From contig AUXH01000376.1 of assembly GCA_000482145.1 (NCBI GenBank), positions 1 to 19,075 of the forward strand: DNA of 19,075 bases. The letters run 5' to 3'. Position 1 is the first letter of the stretch, and every line of letters begins with the position of its first letter. Shown here piece after piece: positions 8,072 to 14,428 of the stretch. A model generated the notes under the pieces. The model was not told the origin of the DNA. It ran no database searches and was given only the letters and a program-made list of their open reading frames with translations. The DNA comes from Strigomonas culicis. Its lineage: Eukaryota; Euglenozoa; Kinetoplastea; Trypanosomatida; Trypanosomatidae. A program made the translations under genes and the position numbers.

Positions 8072-10483
8072 CTACATAATGTTACAGGTACACGATGAAG
8101 GCTTGACCAGCTTGTCGCCCTTCACCTTTCCTTTTTTGGAGTGCTTCCCCTTCCGCATGGCCTCCTCTATATTAGGCGGTGGTAAAGGCTTCTTGGACGT
8201 CTCCGCAGGAGCCTGAGGCAGCTGCTTAGCCGCCGCGCCGCTAGGCGGTTCTGGCTCCGGTGGGGTACTCTTTGTCGGTCCGTGCTCCACCGGGGGTGTG
8301 GGCCTCGGCGGCTCCTCGGATGTCAGCTTCGTCCTCGCCTCCGGTGCGTCCGCCGCCCGCGCGGGCGACTCCGCCGGACGCTGCCGCTGCGCCGCTGCCT
8401 CCGGCGGGGGCGGCGCGGTCGGCACGATCGGGGCCGTCTCCGCCTCCACGTGGACGTCCTCGAGCGCGGCCGCCGCGGGGCTGTGCAGCGCGGCGGCGGA
8501 CGACCCGGAGGACGTGCTGTTGCTGCTGGTGTCGTCGCTCTCATCGCTCGACGACAGGGCGCGGAACGGGGTCATGATGTTGCTCGTGTCGCGCGCCTGG
8601 CGCGCCACCTCGTGTGAGAGGTCGGAGGTGAGGCTCGCCTCGTCCGCGCCGCCCCCCCGGTCCACGAGCGACCGGTCCAGCAGCGCCTCAACCGGCACGC
8701 CCTCGTCCATCGCGGTGGACGCCTCGCGGCTGTGGCCGGCGCGGCGGTCGAGCGCGTCCTCCTGCTCTCCTTGCAGCGCGACGAGGCGCTGCAGCACCGC
8801 CTCCTTCGCCGCGTCCGGCGCGTCCTCGCGCATACACAGCACCGTCGCGAGCGGCAGCAGCGGCTCCGACGAGAGGTAGCCGCCGCAGCATGCAAGCCGC
8901 CCCGCGCCGCCGCCCTCGATGGGCTCCATCGTCCGCTCGTCCACCTCGAAGAACGCGAGGACGTACACCGCGTGGCCGTCGCCGTCGCACTCGTGCCCCT
9001 CCCACATGGCCACGTCGTGGCACGTCACCTTGTGGAGGCGCACGAACGGCGGAATGCCCGCGTCGACCATCGACAGACCGATCGCGACGTCGCCCACGTC
9101 GAGGAAGGCGAGCCGCGTGTCGCGCGCCGCGCGCGGCGCCAGGCACGCCATCGGCGACACGTACCCGATGACCTGGATGGACTCAGGGAAGTAGCCGTCG
9201 AAGTAGTCGTCGTAGCCGACGTTGAGCTGCGGCATGTCGCCCAGGACGCGGCTCAGCAGCCACCCGGCGATGCGCCGCGCGTCCTTCGCGCGCTCGACGT
9301 GGCCGCCCTCGCGCTGCGCCGACGCGCCCCGCCGCGTGTTAGACGCCCGCTGCTCGTGCAGGCTCCGCTCCAGCTCCGCGATACGCTGCCGCTGCGCAGC
9401 CGCCAGCATGTCGGAGGTGGCCCTGCTCTCCTTCACCTGCGTCCGGAGCCGCGTGAGCTCGTCGAGGAGCGTCTGGTGCTCACTGAACCGCAGCTCACTG
9501 ATGTCGTTCGCGTCCGACCTGGTCGTGCTCGTTCGTATCTTCTTCAGCCGCTGCGTGTAGCGGAGCGTGCTGACCGTCTCTGGATAGAACTGCAGGGACG
9601 GGTGCACGCAGGCGAGAAAGGTCGTCATGGAGGCGCCGGAGAGGTAGCGCTGAAGCAGGACCGTCAGCGTCGTGTCTCGGAAGTTCACATACGACCGCGT
9701 GCCGTCCTCCTTCGTTTGCTGGACGCTCAGCGCCTCCAGCACGGTGCTCAGACGAGAGAGGGACTTGTTAATCGCGATGCTCTCCTTGTTCAGCTGCGGC
9801 GAGAAGACCGTCTGCCGCTCGCTGCCCGCCAGATCGACCAGGCACAGCCGGACCCCGCGGCTCTTCAAGGTGAAGATGGCGTGGCTCCGGCTGCTGCGCG
9901 GGTTGCGCTCCGTCGGCGCGGTGCGCCGCGACTTCATGCCGTACGCCGACACCGCGGACCACTGCGCCACGGTCGACAGCGTGCACGTGGCGAGGCTCTC
10001 CACGATGATCGACATGCCGGTCGGCCCCTGGCGCCGGCGGATGCGCCGCGCCGCGCCCTCGGCCAACAGGTCGTAGACGGAGTCCATGTACACCTCCAGC
10101 ATGGCCACCTCCACGACGCCCTCGCGGCGCAACAGCTCCTCCACGGCTAGCGTCAGGATGCCGGGCTCCGCGTCGCTGCCGGCAATGCTGTGCGTCTTGC
10201 CGCTCGCCGTGTGGCCGTATGCGAGGAAGCACAGCGTGTCCGGCGTGTCCGGCGTCGCGGCGTTCATCTTGTCGAGTATCAGCCGCCGAAACACTTCCTT
10301 ATTCGACACGTCGGCGTCTAGCAGGAGGTCCTCCCTGTAGCTTCGCGAGCCTAAAGAGGAGTGTGCCCCAAGCTCATCCGAGACGGTGACAACTCTTCTG
10401 CGCGCATTCAGCACGACGCAGCTCGGCCGCTGCGTGTCATCTGGGCGGACGCGCACGGCCACCTCCACGCGGCGCTGCGACAT
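8072..10483 (-). CDS. Kinesin with N-terminal motor and C-terminal CaaX box
   Basis: An 803-residue kinesin-superfamily motor. The motor domain covers about 1-320: VEVAVRVRP (6-14), P-loop GHTASGKT (90-97, versus the usual GQTGSGKT), switch I NPRSSRSHA (194-202) and switch II LVDLAGSER (215-223), so ATP-binding residues are intact. A short coiled coil follows (about 328-382). Residues about 400-555 look like a folded domain I cannot name (DDYFDGYFPESIQVIGYVSP, then several beta-like segments). Residues 570-775 are Pro/Ser/Ala/Glu-rich and probably disordered. The end is unusual: a lysine-rich run (777-794, KGKHSKKGKVKGDK) followed by SSCTCNIM and the stop. CNIM fits a farnesylation CaaX box, and the cysteine at 798 could be acylated, so membrane anchoring of the tail is inferred. 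I cannot place it in a named kinesin family. The ATG at 10483 is 30 nt after a clear acceptor. Confidence 0.92.
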   Translation of the reverse strand: MSQRRVEVAVRVRPDDTQRPSCVVLNARRRVVTVSDELGAHSSLGSRSYREDLLLDADVSNKEVFRRLILDKMNAATPDTPDTLCFLAYGHTASGKTHSIAGSDAEPGILTLAVEELLRREGVVEVAMLEVYMDSVYDLLAEGAARRIRRRQGPTGMSIIVESLATCTLSTVAQWSAVSAYGMKSRRTAPTERNPRSSRSHAIFTLKSRGVRLCLVDLAGSERQTVFSPQLNKESIAINKSLSRLSTVLEALSVQQTKEDGTRSYVNFRDTTLTVLLQRYLSGASMTTFLACVHPSLQFYPETVSTLRYTQRLKKIRTSTTRSDANDISELRFSEHQTLLDELTRLRTQVKESRATSDMLAAAQRQRIAELERSLHEQRASNTRRGASAQREGGHVERAKDARRIAGWLLSRVLGDMPQLNVGYDDYFDGYFPESIQVIGYVSPMACLAPRAARDTRLAFLDVGDVAIGLSMVDAGIPPFVRLHKVTCHDVAMWEGHECDGDGHAVYVLAFFEVDERTMEPIEGGGAGRLACCGGYLSSEPLLPLATVLCMREDAPDAAKEAVLQRLVALQGEQEDALDRRAGHSREASTAMDEGVPVEALLDRSLVDRGGGADEASLTSDLSHEVARQARDTSNIMTPFRALSSSDESDDTSSNSTSSGSSAAALHSPAAAALEDVHVEAETAPIVPTAPPPPEAAAQRQRPAESPARAADAPEARTKLTSEEPPRPTPPVEHGPTKSTPPEPEPPSGAAAKQLPQAPAETSKKPLPPPNIEEAMRKGKHSKKGKVKGDKLVKPSSCTCNIM

Positions 10484-10796
10484 CTATTCACCGAGGGCGT
10501 GAGGGGAGGTCTACTAGAGAAAAAAAAAACGAAGCAAGAGAACAAGAAAAAAAAAAGTTAGCTATGGAAAGATAATAAAAATAAATAATCAAGGAAAGAG
10601 AGGTAGAGGAAAATGTCTGTACATGTGCTCGTGTTCTGGAAAACAGACCGTCAAGGCAAAAAAAAAAAAAAATGAAGTACTAAGGGTGCACAGAAAGAAG
10701 AACATGTTCATTCACTTTACATTTGGTACTGCATACAGCGCTGTTGTCATGGGGACAACTTTGTGTCTATGTTTAGCGTGCTGTGACACAGATCGT
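10484..10796. other. Intergenic region between the CaaX kinesin and the tail-anchored protein
   Basis: About 310 nt. The left part is the kinesin leader and its polypyrimidine tract; the rest, A-rich on the plus strand with a run of about 14 A near 10658-10671, is the 3' untranslated region of the tail-anchored protein gene. No further gene is seen. Confidence 0.7.
10514..10557 (-). promoter_or_regulatory. Trans-splice acceptor of the CaaX kinesin
   Basis: The minus strand shows two T-runs in a pyrimidine-rich stretch ending TTTTCTCTAG, with AG at 10515-10514; a second AG follows three bases later (TAG). The leader would be about 30 nt. Confidence 0.7.
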
Positions 10797-11345
10797 CTAG
10801 CTCGATCTCCTGGCACGCTGGAGCACCTCCGCCAGCGCGCCTCGCTTCTTCAGCGCCAGGGCGACGAGAGCAGCGACGCAGAGGCCTGACACCGCGGCCG
10901 CCACATAGCGGATGCGGCCCTCGGGTGCTTTTGGTGTATTCTGTGGACTGTTCTTTAAGATACACTTGATGTCATAGTGCAACACACCGCCCTTTTCAAA
11001 GAGGGGCTTCACCTCACTCTTCTGTACATCGGCGCTGGCCGGGGCCGCAGACTTAGCTATGCGCACAAATTCGACGCGAATGGTGGCAATACTTTTGCTC
11101 TCCGCGACGGCGGCCTTGGCACAAAGGGAGATGTCCTCGCTGCGATTATGCGGCGCGCTGGTCCCCAACGTGCCGTACGTCTTGGAGAATAAGAGCGAGG
11201 CCTCTTTCACTCGGAGTCGATATAGTATAGCATAGTGCTCTTCCACCTTGGGACTGACCTCAATCCTCAAGGCGCCTCGCAGCTCCGTGGGAGAGCACTC
11301 CAGCACCAACTCTCCTTCGTTCGGTCCTTTCACAGAGAGAAGCAT
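10797..11345 (-). CDS. Small tail-anchored protein, possibly MSP/VAP-like
   Basis: A 182-residue protein with one hydrophobic segment near the C-terminus (about 147-165, YVAAAVSGLCVAALVALAL) followed by a basic tail KKRGALAEVLQRARRSS. There is no N-terminal signal, so a tail-anchored topology with a cytosolic domain is inferred. The cytosolic part (about 10-97) is beta-rich. Its pattern (ALRIEVSPKVEEHYAILYRLRVK, then FSKTYGTLG, then IATIRVEFVRI) resembles the immunoglobulin-like MSP domain of VAP proteins, which tether the ER to other organelles; this is a weak resemblance judged by eye. A 17-residue basic tail after the membrane span is longer than in classic VAPs and also fits mitochondrial-outer-membrane or peroxisomal tail-anchored proteins. 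The ATG at 11345 is the only methionine in the reading frame of the mature protein; extension to 11474 would need a GTG start and translates a polypyrimidine tract. Confidence 0.8.
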   Translation of the reverse strand: MLLSVKGPNEGELVLECSPTELRGALRIEVSPKVEEHYAILYRLRVKEASLLFSKTYGTLGTSAPHNRSEDISLCAKAAVAESKSIATIRVEFVRIAKSAAPASADVQKSEVKPLFEKGGVLHYDIKCILKNSPQNTPKAPEGRIRYVAAAVSGLCVAALVALALKKRGALAEVLQRARRSS

Positions 11346-11693
11346 TCCGATGTGATGCGGCGATAAGAGAAAGACACAATGCGAAAAAAAAAAATAAGGG
11401 GGGGGGGGGCAAAAAAAAAAAAACGATGGAAAAGGGAATTCACTTTCGTTATAGAGGATATCACAAGAAACCACTTTTAGGGTAATTTAAAAAACAAAAA
11501 CAGACAGGAGAGGGAAGATAGGAAAGAAAGAGAGAGAGATGAGTGAGGGTGAGCAGAAAGAAGGAAGTACAGGAGTTCGTCCATATGTGGGTCCATGGAA
11601 AGCAGACGAAGGAGTAAAACAAGGAAAGGAAGACAACCGTTTTTCTTAGCAACACGCTCGGTAGAAGAACACTAAAACAAAGAGTTCTTTTTT
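11346..11693. other. Intergenic region with long homopolymer runs
   Basis: About 350 nt between the tail-anchored protein and the nucleoside hydrolase. Near the left end lie A11 (11384-11394), G12 (11398-11409) and A13 (11411-11423) on the plus strand, i.e. T and C runs in the transcript. Further right is a polypurine/polypyrimidine stretch (11480-11550), then the 3' untranslated region of the hydrolase. No gene is seen. Confidence 0.75.
11474..11550 (-). promoter_or_regulatory. Likely trans-splice acceptor region of the tail-anchored protein gene
   Basis: A CT-rich tract on the minus strand (11480-11550) precedes CCCTAAAAG, with AG at 11475-11474; another AG lies at 11444-11443 (ACGAAAG). 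There is no AG between 11443 and the ATG at 11345, so the acceptor must be at one of these sites or further upstream, and the leader should be at least about 97 nt and include the homopolymer runs. No upstream ATG occurs in that leader. Confidence 0.5.
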
Positions 11694-12638
11694 TCATACA
11701 TCTCCGATGCGACGGAGGGCGTCCACAACGAGCTTCCAAAACCGCTCCACGTCCAGCGTCACGGCCACTTGCGTGTGACAATCCGCCGGCGCCGGCCGTC
11801 GCAAGTCGGCCACGGTCATCCCACGGGTGAGGGCCCCGTGTAACTCCACGTCGATGGGAGCCTTCCGCGTTTCGATCAAAGTGGGGTCGATCACGTAGGC
11901 AACAGCGCAGGGGTCATGCACCGCGGCAGCGTCTGCGCCGTTCCGCTGCTTGTACATATCGTTGTAAAACTCAAACATCTGAATGACAAAGGTTGAAGGC
12001 TTTGTGCCCACCGCTGCGATCTGCTGCATTACGTCCGCGGTGGCACGCGCCTGGTACGTCAGGTCGAGGCCCACCATCGTGAGGGGCCACGTTTCGTTGA
12101 AGACGATGTGCGCAGCCTCGGGGTCGATCACCACGTTGAACTCCGCCACCGGGGTCCGGTTGCCCTTGTGGCAGCCGCCGCCCATCAGCACAACCTCTTG
12201 CACTCGGTCTACGATCTTCGGCTCCATGCGCGCCGCCATGGCGATGTTCGTGAGGCCCGCGGTGGGCACCAGGGTGACCGTGCGGGGCTCGTGAGCCATG
12301 ACGGTATCAATGATCACCTGCACCGCGTGGCGCGGGTCTAAGCGGTTCGCAAAGGTGGACGGCAGCGTGACGCCGCCGAGCCCAGACTCGCCGTGGATGT
12401 CTCCCGCCGTCATCACGTCGCGGACAAGCGGCTTCGCACACCCCGCTGCGATGGGGACGCCCGTCATCTTCACCACGTCCGCCACGTACAGGGCATTCCT
12501 GGTGACCTTGTCCAGCGTCTGGTTACCCACTACGGTTGTGATGGCAAGAATCTCAATCTCAGGACTGCCATGCGCCAGCATGATAGCGACGGCATCGTCA
12601 AGTCCAGGGTCGCAGTCTAGAACAATCTTGCGGGGCAT
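11694..12638 (-). CDS. Inosine-uridine-preferring nucleoside hydrolase
   Basis: A 314-residue nucleoside N-ribohydrolase, nearly the same length as the Crithidia fasciculata enzyme (315). It cleaves purine and pyrimidine nucleosides to free base and ribose, a purine-salvage step essential in organisms that cannot make purines. The calcium-binding DxDxGxDD motif is DCDPGLDD (8-15). Other active-site residues fall at exactly the family positions: His82 in IHGESG, Thr126 in VPTAGLT, Asn160, the EFN triad 166-168, His241 and Asp242 in VHDPCAVAYVID. His241 is the proton donor for purine leaving groups in the IU class, supporting that class over the purine-specific enzymes. There is no signal peptide; cytosolic or glycosomal location is possible, without a clear C-terminal targeting tripeptide (ends IGDV). 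The ATG at 12638 gives the standard MPRKIVLDCDPG beginning. Confidence 0.97.
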   Translation of the reverse strand: MPRKIVLDCDPGLDDAVAIMLAHGSPEIEILAITTVVGNQTLDKVTRNALYVADVVKMTGVPIAAGCAKPLVRDVMTAGDIHGESGLGGVTLPSTFANRLDPRHAVQVIIDTVMAHEPRTVTLVPTAGLTNIAMAARMEPKIVDRVQEVVLMGGGCHKGNRTPVAEFNVVIDPEAAHIVFNETWPLTMVGLDLTYQARATADVMQQIAAVGTKPSTFVIQMFEFYNDMYKQRNGADAAAVHDPCAVAYVIDPTLIETRKAPIDVELHGALTRGMTVADLRRPAPADCHTQVAVTLDVERFWKLVVDALRRIGDV

Positions 12639-12753
12639 CTTTCCAAACGAAGGAAACGCCTAATAGACTGATAGAAAGGAACTTCCAAGAGACTGAGCGA
12701 GAACAACGGAAGAAGGTGCAAAAATGTGCAACTCGTTCGATGCGTGTAAGTGC

Positions 12754-12798
12754 CTGGAAGTGACGACAACCCGAAAGCAAGACAAAAAAAAAGAAATT
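12754..12798 (-). promoter_or_regulatory. Trans-splice acceptor of the nucleoside hydrolase
   Basis: On the minus strand a T9-containing pyrimidine-rich stretch leads to GTCGTCACTTCCAG, with AG at 12755-12754, giving a leader of about 115 nt with no upstream ATG. A second pyrimidine-rich stretch ending CGCTCAG about 70 nt nearer the start is an alternative. Confidence 0.55.
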
Positions 12799-12930
12799 GT
12801 TCTGTACATACCGTCGTTGCATTCTCTTGTCTAAAGATATACGCTCATACTGTATAGTACAACGATGATAGTGAAGCAATATATACGTGTGTATACCCCG
12901 TCGCTAAATGGTATGCGTCAGGTTATCTAG

Positions 12931-14004
12931 CTACGCATGTGCACCGTGCCGCGCCTTCTGCTCCTGCTCAAATGCAAGCTCAAGCACTTTTCGCTGCGAG
13001 TCCGCAGCCTCTGTCAGCTCTGCGAGACGGCGGTAGAGGCCCTTCACGGTGAGGCTGTCTAGCTCCGCCGCGCGGATCTCTGCGTCCGCGGCGCTGAGTG
13101 CCAGCGTGTAGGCCTTGGACTGCCGGAGAAAGGCGTCCACCCCGCACGCCACCTGCGCCCCGTCGGCCGCCATCGCCTGCTCCTTTTCGATCCGCCGCCG
13201 CAGGACGGCAACCTCGCGCTCCAGTGCCCCGACCGTCGTCCTGCCCTCCGACAACAGCGCGACGGACGCGTCCGTGGCCTGGCGCAGCTCGTGCTGCATC
13301 GTGCGGCGGTGCGCCGCCCCGCGCGCGGACAGATGCAGCTCCAGCTCCGCGAGCTCGCGCGCAAGCGACGGCTCGGCCGCCGCCGGCGACGGAGGGGCCT
13401 GCCTCCCCTCCGCCCCGCGGCTCGCCCCCAGGGCCGCGGCGTCGGCGGCCAGCGAAGGGTGGGCGAGCTGCAGCTGCTGCCAGCGCGCCTGTCGCGCGGG
13501 CGGCTGCCCGTCGGGCGGGAGGCGCGAGAGGCACGCCGCCTTCAGGTGCGCGACGCCGTCGCTCGGGTCCGCCGACTCGCACCGCAGACAGCACCGCAGC
13601 AGGTGCAGCGCGTTTTCGGCGGTCACATGCCCGCACAGCTCCCGCGCGCAGATGGCGGCGTACCACGGCAGGCCGACACGATGGCACACGTCAAACAGCG
13701 ACAGCAGCGTCTTTACAAGCTTCCGCTTCTTGCGCTTACTGTCGTGTTCAGGGAGGCTAGTCTGCAGCAGGCGCTCCGTGTCTCGGCACCGCCGGAGCAA
13801 CCGCCAGAACTTGGCGTCGTCACGGTGCGCGAGCGTGAGGAGCGCGGCCTCCACCACTGAGAACGTGGCGCGCGCGAAGTCGACGCAGCGACACAACGGA
13901 TCCGCCTCGAGCAGCTCTCTAAAAAAGGGGCTGTTCTTGGTCAGCCTTCGCAAGGGAAGCTCCAGTGTTCTGCCTTCAGCGGATACAGTTATCATTTCAG
14001 GCAT
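12931..14004 (-). CDS. Divergent BTB-like protein with C-terminal coiled coil
   Basis: A 357-residue protein. The N-terminal part (about 4-60: ITVSAEGRTLELPLRRLTKN, then SPFFRELLEAD) has the look of a BTB/POZ fold. Residues 96-162 (a helix with DVCHRVGLPWYAAICARELC, then TAENALHLLRCCLRC and LKAACLSRL) resemble the terminal BTB helices and start of a BACK domain. Residues 165-215 are Ala/Pro-rich. The rest (about 212-350) is helical and probably coiled coil, Ala/Glu/Arg-rich. BTB domains dimerise and often link substrates to cullin-3 ubiquitin ligases, but that role is only a possibility here. The ATG at 14004 is chosen because the longer frame to 14097 starts with TTG inside the 5' untranslated region; Met4 (13995) is an alternative start. 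The gene is very GC-rich in its second half and has long shadow ORFs on the plus strand. Confidence 0.75.
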   Translation of the reverse strand: MPEMITVSAEGRTLELPLRRLTKNSPFFRELLEADPLCRCVDFARATFSVVEAALLTLAHRDDAKFWRLLRRCRDTERLLQTSLPEHDSKRKKRKLVKTLLSLFDVCHRVGLPWYAAICARELCGHVTAENALHLLRCCLRCESADPSDGVAHLKAACLSRLPPDGQPPARQARWQQLQLAHPSLAADAAALGASRGAEGRQAPPSPAAAEPSLARELAELELHLSARGAAHRRTMQHELRQATDASVALLSEGRTTVGALEREVAVLRRRIEKEQAMAADGAQVACGVDAFLRQSKAYTLALSAADAEIRAAELDSLTVKGLYRRLAELTEAADSQRKVLELAFEQEQKARHGAHA

Positions 14005-14073
14005 CGTGAGAACAGAGAGAACTGAGAGGCAACAGCGACTATTCCGATTAGCCGAACTGAAAAGGTGTACTCG

Positions 14074-14113
14074 CTGGCAGAACAATAAGAAGAGCAAGAA
14101 GAGGAGAAAAGAG
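14074..14113 (-). promoter_or_regulatory. Trans-splice acceptor of the BTB-like gene
   Basis: The minus strand reads CTTTTCTCCTCTTCTTGCTC and onward to GTTCTGCCAG, with AG at 14075-14074 and a leader of about 70 nt. Later AGs (CCTTTTCAG, GCCTCTCAG) closer to the start are usable alternatives, so the exact site is uncertain. Confidence 0.55.
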
Positions 14114-14227
14114 CAGTGCTTTCAGGGCCTTCATGTATAAATATATATTTAGGCTCGGAATCTGTAAGCGCTGGCAGCATCGGTTGCATTCGGTAAGTCG
14201 CTGTTGTGCTACATGTTGTCTCACCAG

Positions 14228-14254
14228 TTTTTTTTTTTTTGTGTGTGTGTGTGT
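14228..14254. repeat. T13 plus (GT)7 microsatellite
   Basis: A run of 13 T followed by seven GT units on the plus strand, in the 3' flank of the repeat kinesin. Its polarity is opposite to the pyrimidine tracts of the transcribed strand, so it is not an acceptor tract for the minus-strand genes. Confidence 0.95.
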
Positions 14255-14428
14255 TGCGTAATGTGTATATGAGTAAGCATGCGCTAGTGTTGATACTGTG
14301 TCTAACCAAAAGAATAAAGTAAAACAAAGTAGTTGTTCGTTGTACAACTATGAGAAGACTGCAAACTGAGGCAGAGGGGCCGCTGGGAGGGGCACGGAGC
14401 GTCTATGGCAGAGTAACTTGCACGGCCA

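Larger units (their letters stand above)
14005..14428. other. Intergenic region between the BTB-like gene and the repeat kinesin
   Basis: About 420 nt. The left part is the BTB-like gene's leader and acceptor tract. The remainder is the 3' untranslated region of the kinesin and contains T13 followed by (GT)7 at 14228-14254, i.e. an AC repeat plus A-run in the transcript. AT-rich sequence near 14133-14151 (ATAAATATATATTTA) is notable but unassigned. No gene is seen. Confidence 0.7.

Noticed and set aside
8732..10150. Long plus-strand ORF (472 codons) opposite the CaaX kinesin
   Set aside because: It is the antisense of a GC-rich coding gene with clear kinesin motifs; the translation is Arg/Ala/His/Val-rich without any domain and has no pyrimidine tract or acceptor on its own strand.
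11398..11409. G12 run as a G-quadruplex or replication/regulatory element
   Set aside because: A single G-run flanked by A-runs does not give four separated G-tracts; simple homopolymer is the sufficient explanation.
13098..14140. Overlapping plus-strand ORFs of 189-341 codons opposite the BTB-like gene
   Set aside because: Antisense shadows; Ala/Pro/Ser/Arg-rich with no domain, against the uniform strand of the unit.
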